From positions 23,241,661 to 23,305,660 of the forward strand of contig NC_049987.1 of assembly GCF_000003815.2 (NCBI RefSeq): DNA of 64,000 bases, given 5' to 3'. The notes beneath the pieces are model-generated. The model was not told the origin of the DNA. It saw only the letters and a program-made list of their open reading frames with translations, and did no database searches. This document shows, piece by piece, positions 60,101 to 64,000 of the stretch (its first letter is position 1; every line of letters begins with the position of its first letter). Source of the DNA: Branchiostoma floridae. Its lineage: Eukaryota > Chordata > Leptocardii > Amphioxiformes > Branchiostomatidae. Made by a program: the position numbers and the translations under genes.

Positions 60101-62290
60101 TCGTCAGCAAGTTTATGATACACCAAAAATGCTAACACAGGGAACTCAATACCCACCCTGAGATCGAAGATGTTCTTGTACCCTCCCACCAGAGTCGGCC
60201 CCCTCATGGCAACACTAGAGAAGCTGAGTTCCACGGACACGACGGTGAGGATCTGAGGCGGGTACTCCGTGCCGTTGATAGTGACTCTCATGTCCGAGTC
60301 CAGCCCCCGCAAACCCGTGATGATCACTTCGTGCGTCTGGTTCTTCAGGACCACGTCCTGGGTCGACTCACCGATAAAAATCTGGACAAGAGATTTTTTG
60401 TTTTATTTATTGCAACATTTAAATAAATGCATAACGGGATGTCGACACACTGAAGCTAAACACGCTTATTTTCGTGTCGTCATCAGAAACAAACTGAAAA
60501 TACAAAAGAACATTAACACAAATACAGCAAAGCATTCTAACAGTTAGAAGCTCTGAGGATGATGTATGACAGGCATAGAAAATTCAGCTAAGGTGAGATT
60601 AACTGGCTGTGTAAAAGAAAACTCTCATATCCTATCTATCTTATGCTACCGTAGGATCTGCTTGGAGATTAGGTAGTCTGTCAATACATGTATATGTGGT
60701 TGTAACTTTAAAAAATTGCTATTAAAAAAAAAATTAATGAAAGATATGTTTACCTCCACGACCCTGTCCTCAATGGACGCCTCAATGTACAGCCTCCCTT
60801 CCGTCACACCCAGCGCGAAGTAACTCCCTCCCTCCCCCTGTTGATAGATGATCAGTCCCCTGTCGTTACAGTAGCGGAAGCTGAACTCCAGTCTGTCTTC
60901 AGCCCTGTCCAGGATGTTTCTGTCCGCGTTCCACAGCAGATACCCGCCTTTGTCCACGAACCTTTGGCATGACACAGCCTTGAAATAGGCGAAGAAGAAA
61001 ACTGCAAAAAGAAAGAAAAAAGTAAAATAGCTATTAATAGTTTCATCAGGTTGGTAAGGTATTCATATAGTAAGCATCTTCAAACACAACCGTCGGAGAT
61101 ATCAATTACGTCCAACGTTCTTACGTTCAGCATTCTCACTGCTGCAGCGCCAATTACATTGGGTATAAGTAGCAGCGAGAAGCAGATCCATCAATTCTAA
61201 CGCTCGTGATGGTGTCTGACAGACACCGAAACGTTGGGGGTAAGTACTATCTCGATTGTGTTTGAAGAACCTGACTATATGATTAAGTAAAATTGCTGTG
61301 ATATATGGGTCTTTATTACAACATCCAACTAGAAAGGCCGACATTTGCTTAAGAGCAAATACAGCATATTTCAGCCATACCCCTTCCCACGCAACATTGG
61401 ACTGTTCCAAATCACCCCTGCGCAAAAATGGAACATCCTCTTAACAGTACATTATCCCCCAAAGTGGACTGGTATTGTGAATTGACTCCAGGTAAAAACA
61501 GAGCTTGCTTCTATTTTTCAGAAAATGACAATAATCACACCTTCCATTCAGAAAATTTTCATCATGACTGAAAATTGTTGAATGACTTCATGTAATGTCA
61601 TTAACAATTTTCAGTACGATAACTAGGTGTAAGTTTTAAAAAGTATAAGCTCCTTGTGATGTGGGTACATTTATTATTGCAATGAACTTTTTTATTCAAG
61701 TAGGGCATACGATTTAATAATTATCAAGCAGGTGCAGGTACTGTAGGAGCGTTTGTTTTCTTCAAGCTGTAAAACTGTTAAACTGTTTTACTTTGTATGC
61801 AATCAACCATCGAGCCTATTCTTATTTTAGTTTAACAACTTCCTGCCAGACCCGGAAGATACGATTGAACTTTGTTCGAGGATTTATTTTCGTCTGTCTG
61901 GTCAGTCTGTTCATACCCTGGCGCTGAGAGTGTTTTATTGGGCTGAAACTCTGGCAGTTTAAAGTTACTTACAATTTAAATGTTCAAAGTTTATGCCAAA
62001 CAACAACAGCACTAGGAAATGTGGCCACTATAGACAGGCGGTCACTATAGAGAAAATGCTGATCTATTGACTAGGAGCCATACGTTACACATGATTTCAG
62101 TACACTGATCATTAATCATATAAACATTGCACAGGTAAGCCAATTGTTTAGATGTACAATTAAGTTCAAATAATTCTGAAGAGAAATATTGATGAGAAAA
62201 TAATCATTCTCGCCACTGTCTAACTTATAATTACGTATCAAAACTAAACGCAGATTTTCTAACTAACGCACCTTTCGCCGACTTCATCAT
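41345..62290 (-). CDS. Amphioxus-type classic cadherin without cadherin repeats (complete gene, 12 exons)
   Basis: Single-pass epithelial adhesion receptor, expected at adherens junctions with its tail bound to p120- and beta-catenin. Exons on the minus strand: 62290-62272, 61001-60754, 60381-60157, 59345-59101, 58395-58302, 47766-47619, 46966-46780, 45610-45372, 44792-44541, 43499-43407, 42531-42326, 41617-41345. Every junction has GT/AG and matching phase, giving 742 residues. Order: short signal-like N-terminus, laminin-G 1 (about 19-164), laminin-G 2 (about 165-389), EGF modules (about 395-550), membrane span (about 569-592), cytoplasmic tail. No extracellular cadherin repeat is present; this matches the published amphioxus BbC type from memory. 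The second laminin-G domain is split by a 10.5-kb intron that holds another gene. Partial copies of several exon edges lie in the introns. Domain calls are firm; the first exon is the least certain. Confidence 0.85.
41911..42272 (-). repeat. Two copies of the 3' end of the cadherin juxtamembrane exon
   Basis: Units of about 185 bases each carry the exon end (GGCGACACxTTCAAACACCG then CAAG) with a donor (GTGAGA in one, GTGGGG in the other), at about 41957-42000 and 42135-42180, plus shared intron sequence (TAAGCTATTTTTCTAC). Confidence 0.85.
42545..43160 (-). repeat. Four copies of the 5' half of the cadherin juxtamembrane exon
   Basis: Units near 42570-42670, 42719-42830, 42867-42975 and 43050-43150 each carry an acceptor and codons for VVIVFLAFRRSYLK to DYPKSPVYE(D/T)SR, then diverge before the p120 region. 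All four are open up to that point. Together with the true exon they form a five-unit array. Confidence 0.88.
43538..44213 (+). mobile_element. Truncated Penelope-like retroelement with GIY-YIG domain and inverted ends
   Basis: An open frame ending at 44065 encodes GVIYKFACEECGETYVGETE and RSLGERTTKHQKSLD, the GIY-YIG endonuclease signature of Penelope-like elements. No reverse transcriptase remains. The unit is flanked by inverted repeats of about 100 bases (43538-43646 and 44114-44213). The right end contains CTGACGA (44122-44128), a 5-bp stem GATGT/ACATC and GAAA (44148-44151), the order expected of a hammerhead ribozyme core, which Penelope-like elements are known to carry. It sits in a cadherin intron beside the membrane exon, whose acceptor context CTGACCTGAGAG is repeated at 44217. 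Confidence 0.7.
44541..45610 (-). CDS. Cadherin EGF-like exons
   Basis: Two exons, 45610-45372 and 44792-44541, joined at phase 1, encode Cys-rich EGF-like modules. The first includes a calcium-binding type start (ENIDECEPEPCQNGATC). The second includes NCYYYPCYNGGTC and ends with SGYNCTCPDDPGEIVKD, leading directly into the membrane exon. Spacing C-x4-C-x5-C, C-x-C typical of EGF is visible in each. The intron between them (44793-45371) holds two partial copies of the start of the downstream exon and a hairpin element at 45058-45188. Confidence 0.88.
44845..45022 (-). repeat. Two copies of the start of the cadherin EGF exon
   Basis: Segments at about 44847-44912 and 44960-45020 repeat the acceptor and first 20 codons of exon 44792-44541 (NCxL-x2-NCYYYPCYNG), with flanking intron CGCTAGTTAA also repeated. 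Confidence 0.85.
45058..45188. mobile_element. Inverted-repeat element in a cadherin intron
   Basis: TAACCTATATCCAAACAGGG and ATCAAGTCGACGA are mirrored by TGTCGACTTGAT and CGGTTATAGGTTA. Confidence 0.55.
45654..45840. mobile_element. Second copy of the CTTGGAGATT inverted-repeat family
   Basis: Inverted ends around CTCCAAGCAGACC and ATCTGCTTGGAGA enclose a core shared with 2850-3044 (GTATAACCGGCCAGAGGG, CTTCACTCCTCTG). It is flanked by direct GGTCGGTAT-x-ACTAGTAT copies and lies in a cadherin intron. Confidence 0.6.
45985..46052 (-). repeat. Copy of the start of the 45.6-kb EGF exon
   Basis: The minus strand repeats the acceptor side and RDIEFNCMSNQTC of exon 45610-45372 (true exon RDIEFSCMHNQTC), then diverges. 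Confidence 0.8.
46414..46600. repeat. CA microsatellite
   Basis: Interrupted (CA)n, ending at a partial copy of a cadherin exon end at about 46600. Confidence 0.92.
46600..46675 (-). repeat. Copy of the 3' end of the 46.8-kb laminin-G exon
   Basis: Repeats the donor GTACGTG and about 75 bases of exon 46966-46780 (DDLRFTVLEDALLPYEFQRQ), separated from it by a CA tract. Confidence 0.85.
46676..46776. repeat. CA microsatellite with C-tract
   Basis: (CA)n with a run of Cs at 46734-46749, running directly into the donor of the cadherin exon 46780-46966. Confidence 0.92.
46780..47766 (-). CDS. Cadherin laminin-G 2, C-terminal exons
   Basis: Exon 47766-47619 encodes the middle of a laminin-G fold (QAPFNDGEWQEITIRR, like the NDGEWH motif of the family). 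Exon 46966-46780 encodes its end (QSLFVGGVEDPRG then SFRGCLDDLRF, matching the usual FxGC-x-DLR ending). The first exon begins at phase 0, which fits the donor of exon 58395-58302 ten kilobases upstream, so one laminin-G domain spans the giant intron. The exon ends in phase 2 and joins the EGF exon at 45610. Confidence 0.85.
46998..47100 (-). repeat. Copy of the 5' end of the 46.8-kb laminin-G exon
   Basis: About 95 bases repeat the acceptor and start of exon 46966-46780 (GESSDTAHVLNAQSLFVGG), with a handful of mismatches. Confidence 0.85.
47245..47345. repeat. CA/GT microsatellite
   Basis: (CA)n followed by a short (GT)n after CTTTTTCTCTGTAC, inside a cadherin intron. Confidence 0.9.
47435..47536 (-). 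repeat. Copy of the 3' end of the 47.7-kb laminin-G exon
   Basis: Repeats the donor and about 90 bases of exon 47766-47619 nearly exactly, separated from it by the CTCA microsatellite. Confidence 0.88.
47537..47604. repeat. CTCA microsatellite
   Basis: About 17 perfect CTCA units separating an exon-edge copy (47440-47536) from the true exon (47619-47766). Confidence 0.95.
47799..47963 (-). repeat. Dispersed repeat pair, copy A
   Basis: About 165 bases match 56645-56815 closely (GGTACTGGAAGGCGGAGCCA, CAAGTACCCAAAGTCTTGCC, GTTATCTAAACCGTGACC). Read on the minus strand, copy B continues into a tRNA-like head (AGTGGCTAGGTTAGCG), so the pair is probably SINE-derived. Confidence 0.7.
48419..49260. 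mobile_element. GGTGGTATCTCAC-type MITE, long copy 2
   Basis: Both family ends are present, 842 bases apart, against 230-250 in the other copies. The extra interior shows no recognisable transposase frame. It lies in the cadherin intron downstream of the YHYH gene. Confidence 0.65.
49547..49566 (-). terminator. Tandem poly(A) signals of the YHYH gene
   Basis: Two AATAAA hexamers on the minus strand, at 49552-49547 and 49566-49561, lie about 205-225 bases after the stop codon at 49771. Confidence 0.5.
49605..49700 (+). repeat. Second copy of the TTTATTGACACGACAA repeat
   Basis: Lies between the YHYH stop codon and its poly(A) signals, so it would be part of that 3' untranslated region. Confidence 0.6.
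49771..53045 (-). CDS. Secreted YHYH-domain protein, nested in a cadherin intron
   Basis: Two coding exons, 53045-52818 and 50721-49771, join at phase 0 to give 392 residues. Residues 1-18 (MRSLLLLLCALTVGTLAL) are a clear signal peptide. The conserved core runs from about 58 to 205, with the diagnostic YHYH at 141-144 in the segment PSPQGEYHYHIHPDCVF, followed by GVAADGFAIYGP and KDGVYRYHVTNEYPYF, all typical of the YHYH family, whose biochemical role is not established. The tail after about residue 230 is low-complexity, rich in Gln, Leu and His. The gene sits whole inside the 10.5-kb cadherin intron, on the same strand, with its own promoter and poly(A) signals. The start ATG follows an acceptor at 53055-53056, so a non-coding first exon is expected. 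Confidence 0.88.
51110..51300 (-). repeat. Inverted relative of the 63.3-kb repeat with TTTC tract
   Basis: On the minus strand the GAAA-type tract (51116-51178) and TACCAGGGTACAGGGGGCC resemble the end of the 63.3-64.0 kb unit. It lies in the long YHYH intron. Confidence 0.6.
51420..52060. repeat. Degenerate ~130-bp tandem repeat
   Basis: CTGGAAGAGTCCATTCTTGC-like blocks followed by TTTGGACTxxGGTGATTA recur near 51423, 51550, 51679, 51814 and 52036. Copies differ by many indels. Confidence 0.7.
52543..52785. mobile_element. GGTGGTATCTCAC-type MITE, copy 3
   Basis: Full-length copy with both ends. It sits in the YHYH intron, ending only 33 bases from the donor exon boundary at 52818. Confidence 0.8.
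53060..53345 (+). mobile_element. 3' tail of a non-LTR retrotransposon
   Basis: Codons ending at 53235 read KYSFFPRTTIDWNTYHTLPP, matching the FFPRTIxDWN signature at the end of many CR1/Jockey-type reverse transcriptase proteins. About 55 bases of untranslated tail follow and the unit ends in an AAGAAC-type simple repeat. It lies in the first intron of the YHYH gene in opposite orientation. Confidence 0.5.
53427..53653. mobile_element. GGTGGTATCTCAC-type MITE, copy 4 with TTAA duplication
   Basis: Inverted ends are flanked on both sides by TTAA (53423-53426 and 53654-53657), the target-site duplication typical of piggyBac or Kolobok-type transposons. It lies in the YHYH 5' intron. Confidence 0.82.
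53896..53962 (-). other. Probable 5' untranslated exon of the YHYH gene
   Basis: A strong donor (AAG then GTACGT) at 53895 lies 842 bases upstream of the acceptor at 53054 that precedes the ATG. The upper limit is set by a TATA box about 30 bases further upstream; the exact transcription start is inferred. Confidence 0.5.
53987..53994 (-). promoter_or_regulatory. TATA box of the YHYH gene
   Basis: Minus-strand GGGTATATAAAGGCC contains a consensus TATATAAA with GC-rich flanks, placed about 30 bases upstream of the inferred first exon. It supports independent transcription of the nested gene. Confidence 0.55.
54606..55217. mobile_element. TACCCTGGGAGCC-type element, longer copy
   Basis: Same ends as 19763-20023, flanked by a perfect 9-bp duplication ACTTGTTCC (54597-54605 and 55218-55226). 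The 612-bp length reflects about 350 bases of unrelated interior between the shared ends; no transposase frame is visible. Confidence 0.85.
55639..55850. mobile_element. TACTGTA-ended MITE with CCGCGAAA repeats
   Basis: Ends TACTGTAAATGGAG and its complement near TACATCTACAGTA enclose several inverted CCGCGAAATTAAAACCACCG motifs. Confidence 0.7.
56002..56242. mobile_element. GGTGGTATCTCAC-type MITE, copy 5
   Basis: Full-length copy with both inverted ends, in the large cadherin intron upstream of the nested gene. Confidence 0.8.
56645..56845 (-). repeat. Dispersed repeat pair, copy B
   Basis: Direct copy of 47799-47963 at the other side of the nested YHYH gene, about 8.85 kb away, in the same orientation. 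It includes the tRNA-like end missing in copy A. Confidence 0.7.
57106..57982. mobile_element. Composite inverted-repeat element containing a palindrome cluster
   Basis: Outer ends are inverted copies of TTAAGTCCGTATGAGG (57106-57121 and 57967-57982). Inside, 57597-57614 and 57945-57960 are a second inverted pair around ACGAAAACCTCGCC, enclosing the palindrome cluster at 57654-57943. It also holds a fragment of another repeat family (about 57441-57570) and a C-tract near 57374. Confidence 0.65.
57654..57943. repeat. Cluster of ten CAGCACTGG palindromes with regular spacing
   Basis: TCAGCACTGG starts (variants in some units) occur at 57654, 57685, 57716, 57737, 57768, 57795, 57826, 57847, 57878 and 57921. 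Most units form a 22-24 base hairpin (arm TCAGCACTGG, loop AAAA or ATTT, arm CCAGTGCTGA); two are half-sites ending in CGAA. Spacings are 31, 31, 21, 31, 27, 31, 21, 31 and 43. Confidence 0.9.
58302..59345 (-). CDS. Cadherin laminin-G 2, N-terminal exons
   Basis: Exon 59345-59101 starts LNTQRLKAYPIACIFYIRTG and ends with NFRFRTK; exon 58395-58302 encodes ALNGLLLYFGGPAYLAVYL and ends NGALVLRLNTK, the typical first sheets of a laminin-G domain. The donor at 59100 is GTCAGT, weaker than the others, and the phase-2 junction completes Lys. The 58302 donor is a strong GTAAGT. Without the exons at 46.8-47.8 kb the domain would be incomplete, which supports one continuous gene. Confidence 0.8.
58917..59062 (+). 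mobile_element. Partial copy of the 20.2-kb SINE
   Basis: Shares CATCTTGGTTGGGGCTGCAC, CGTCTTTCGGAAAGGGAC and ATATACCCTGC-AACTGAAAC with 20218-20365; no tRNA-like head. It ends about 40 bases from the donor of a cadherin exon (59101). Confidence 0.6.
59899..60112 (-). repeat. Two copies of the 3' end of the 60.2-kb laminin-G exon
   Basis: Segments at about 60012-60110 and 59899-59980 repeat the donor and last 25-30 codons (LVGGYKDNFDLR in the nearer one). The farther copy has lost several codons. Confidence 0.85.
60157..61001 (-). CDS. Cadherin laminin-G 1 exons
   Basis: Exon 61001-60754 encodes SCQRFVDKGGYLLWNADRN, then RLEFSFRYCNDRGLIIYQQG and SYFALGVTEGRLYIEASI, a laminin-G-like first half. 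Exon 60381-60157 encodes the second half (IFIGESTQDVVLKNQTHEV to GPTLVGGYKNIFDLR), with a phase-0 junction between them. The sequence is more divergent than the second laminin-G domain. Two partial copies of the 3' end of exon 60381-60157 lie downstream in its intron at about 60012-60110 and 59899-59980. Confidence 0.8.
61100..61330 (+). repeat. Probable Penelope-like terminal fragment with hammerhead-like hairpin
   Basis: CTCGTGAT, then a perfect 6-bp stem GGTGTC/GACACC (61211-61216, 61222-61227), then GAAACG resembles the stem II and GAAA of Penelope-type hammerheads with a mutated CUGANGA box. No coding sequence remains. Confidence 0.45.
61340..62271 (-). other. First cadherin intron, remainder
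   Basis: AT-rich with no exon-like stretch. It contains several near-inverted AAAATTTTCA blocks around 61555-61620 but nothing classified. Confidence 0.5.
62272..62290 (-). CDS. Candidate first coding exon of the cadherin gene
   Basis: A 19-base coding start gives MMKSAK followed by a GTGCGT donor in phase 1. This exactly completes the phase of the acceptor at 61001 and yields MMKSAKVFFFAYFKAVSC, a short basic plus hydrophobic stretch that could act as a signal peptide. A TATAAAA sequence lies upstream on the same strand at 62468-62462. The exon is tiny and chosen mainly by phase and signal-peptide logic, so a transcript is needed to confirm it. Confidence 0.45.
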
Positions 62291-62461
62291 AGGACCGCCG
62301 GCTATCAATCAAACACGGCTGTTGATTAGACTTAGAGTTTCAAACAGTCATGTGCTGTGTGCCAGTTGACAGCGAACTTCATGCTACGTGATGTTTTACA
62401 TTGCTTGGACCTTCTTTCCTACAGCGGTGCTTCTACAAAATATCTAGACTGTAACACTGAG

Positions 62462-62468
62462 TTTTATA
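62462..62468 (-). promoter_or_regulatory. Possible TATA box of the cadherin gene
   Basis: TATAAAA on the minus strand, about 170 bases upstream of the candidate start codon at 62290. It is only a sequence match; no initiator or other element was recognised. Confidence 0.25.
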
Positions 62469-62819
62469 GAATAGAATTTGACGCAGAACAGCGTTTTTTG
62501 CTGGGTATTTTTTTTTAAACATGTCCGTGGGAATATCAGCGAGGCGGCGACGTAGGGATATCAGACCGTCAACAAAAGTCGCACGGCGGCTAACGGCGCA
62601 GCGAAGATACTAGCGCTATAAATAAGCGCTTCAACTAAGGATGGCAACCCGTACAATATTTTTGTATACTGTTGAGCTAAGTAAAGTTTGTTGTTTATGA
62701 GGTTTTAGTTGTCTTTGAAGCTTTGACCCGAAATATTTTAAAGTCAAACTGCTGAAGAGAAGTAAGTGACTGCTACGATTATCGTAGATATGGCCCTAAA
62801 AAAACTGATAAAAGAAGCC

Positions 62820-62970
62820 TTCTCAATAGCCTAAAATGCAAGAGCTTCCGGGGGGGCTTCGCCCACCTGGGTCCCCCCCACAGTGGCCCTGCCCCTGGAC
62901 CCCGCCAGGGACATTCGGCGGCCCCCGGACCCCTGTCCGACGCTTTGAAAAAATCCTGGCGAGAAGTCTG
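62820..62970 (-). repeat. GC-rich repeat-like block
   Basis: A GC-rich, Pro/Gly-coding stretch (CTTCCGGGGGGGCTTCGCCC to GCCCCCGGACCCCTGTCC) in AT-rich surroundings. It looks like a transposon fragment, but only one copy is in the window. Confidence 0.35.
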
Positions 62971-63289
62971 TACGGCCTGAGTCTTCAAGTTAACGTATTG
63001 TGTGGTCCCGCTTATGAATATTAATTAGCCTTCGCTTTCCTCTTCGCTGATTGGCTGAACCATTAATTGAATTAACTCTTCCTGCCGGCTAGACGCAGGT
63101 GCAGATGTCGGCTCTGTGGGGTGAACGTCCGAAAGGTCACGGCATGGAGAACGAAAGAAAACCAATTTCCCCTAAAAAAAGTGCTGTAATTAAGCCTTTT
63201 ACAGTACTTTATGCCAAAAATTTTACTTGGATCATTTTACCAACTATATTATGCCTATCTATACCAAATGTTACTCATACCAGGGTAAT

Positions 63290-63800
63290 ACCAGGGTACA
63301 GGAGCCAAAAGTGTCCTTTTTTGGTCAAAAATTGGCCAAAAATCGCAAAAATAAGCATTTTGTTGCACTGTACACCAAAAGTGTTATTGAATTTATATGA
63401 AGGGATTATCAAGGCACATCTGTGTCAAATTTCAGCTCATTCGGTTGCAATACCAAGGTACAGGAGCCAAAAGTGTCCTTTTTTGGTCAAAAATTGGTCA
63501 AAAAATCGCAAAAATAAGCATTTTGTTGTACTGTACACCAAAAGTGTTCTTAAATTTATATGGGGGCATTATCAAGGCACATCTCTGTCAAATTTCAGCT
63601 CATTTGGTTGTAATACCAGGGTACAGGGGCCAAAAGTGTCCTTTTTTGGTCAAAAATTGGTCAAAAAATCGCAAAAATAAGCATTTTGTTGTACTGTACA
63701 CCAAAACTGATATTGAATCTATATGGGGGACTTATCAAGGCACATCTGTGCCAAATTTCAGCTCATTCGGTTATAATACCAGGGTACAGGGGGCCCAAAT
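63290..63800 (+). repeat. Four-unit ~162-bp tandem repeat
   Basis: ACCAGGGTACAGG(A/G)GCC begins units near 63291, 63453, 63615 and 63778, each with CCTTTTTTGGTCAAAAATTGG, GCATTTTGTTG and AAATTTCAGCTCATT. The run ends in a GAAAG simple repeat at the window edge, like a retroelement tail. The long open frames here follow from the period being a multiple of three. Confidence 0.85.
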
Positions 63801-64000
63801 ATACAGTTTTGGTCTTAAGATGACCAAAAAACCTTAATAAAATCATTTAAGAGACAGATATGGAAAAAATGAAAAAAACGCCCGAGGGTATTGGCCCACT
63901 CTACCCTTGTGCCAAATTTCAAGTCATTCGGTTGAGGAACAACGGAGATACCGTGTTCTGAAGATTTGACAGGAGAAAGAAAGAAAGAAAGAAACATTAC

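Noticed and set aside
60646..60675. Full extra copy of the CTTGGAGATT inverted-repeat family
   Set aside because: Only one end (TATGCTACCGTAGGATCTGC) is present, so it is a fragment.
61001..61046. Signal peptide MKLLIAILLFSFFLQF as the cadherin start
   Set aside because: The ATG frame differs from the laminin-G frame and the stretch is the pyrimidine tract of the acceptor.
63099..63837. 193- and 146-codon repeat proteins
   Set aside because: The frames follow from a 162-bp tandem period; no start context or family match.

Overview
The window is animal nuclear DNA: long introns with GT-AG and two GC-AG boundaries, phase-consistent split exons, and dense short inverted-repeat transposons and tRNA-derived SINEs. 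The best diagnostic is a complete minus-strand classic-cadherin gene with no extracellular cadherin repeats, only laminin-G and EGF domains before a conserved catenin-binding tail. That architecture is known from amphioxus (the BbC-type cadherin), so the source is very probably a lancelet (Branchiostoma). One 227-base N gap (28627-28853) marks this as draft assembly.

Layout. 1-8.4 kb holds repeats only, including a five-unit ~480-bp satellite. 8.4-12.7 kb (minus) is a three-exon gene for a Ser/Pro-rich protein of unknown function, with a possible zinc-ribbon exon just upstream. 13-23 kb is repeat country: a split SINE, two tandem arrays, a 9-bp-TSD transposon and a broken relic of an RBR-ligase exon. 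23.0-26.6 kb (plus) is a five-exon secreted glutathione-peroxidase-family gene with an altered catalytic centre. 30.9-39.1 kb (plus) is a very large DEAH-box helicase / RING-IBR-RING gene, interrupted by a 4-bp tandem duplication that shifts the frame. 41.3-62.3 kb (minus) is the cadherin gene. Its 10.5-kb intron (47767-58301) contains, on the same strand, a complete secreted YHYH-domain gene (49.8-54.0 kb) with its own TATA box and poly(A) signals. The right end is repeats.

The genes do not form a pathway. The most unusual local property is that the cadherin gene carries partial direct copies of exon edges with their splice sites next to most of its exons; one copy carries an in-frame stop. 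Similar edge duplications occur at the peroxidase gene. They may be real tandem duplications or the result of merging two divergent haplotypes. Other items to check are the peroxidase with Ser replacing selenocysteine, a cluster of phased 24-bp palindromes at 57.65-57.94 kb, and a Penelope-like retroelement with inverted hammerhead-like ends.
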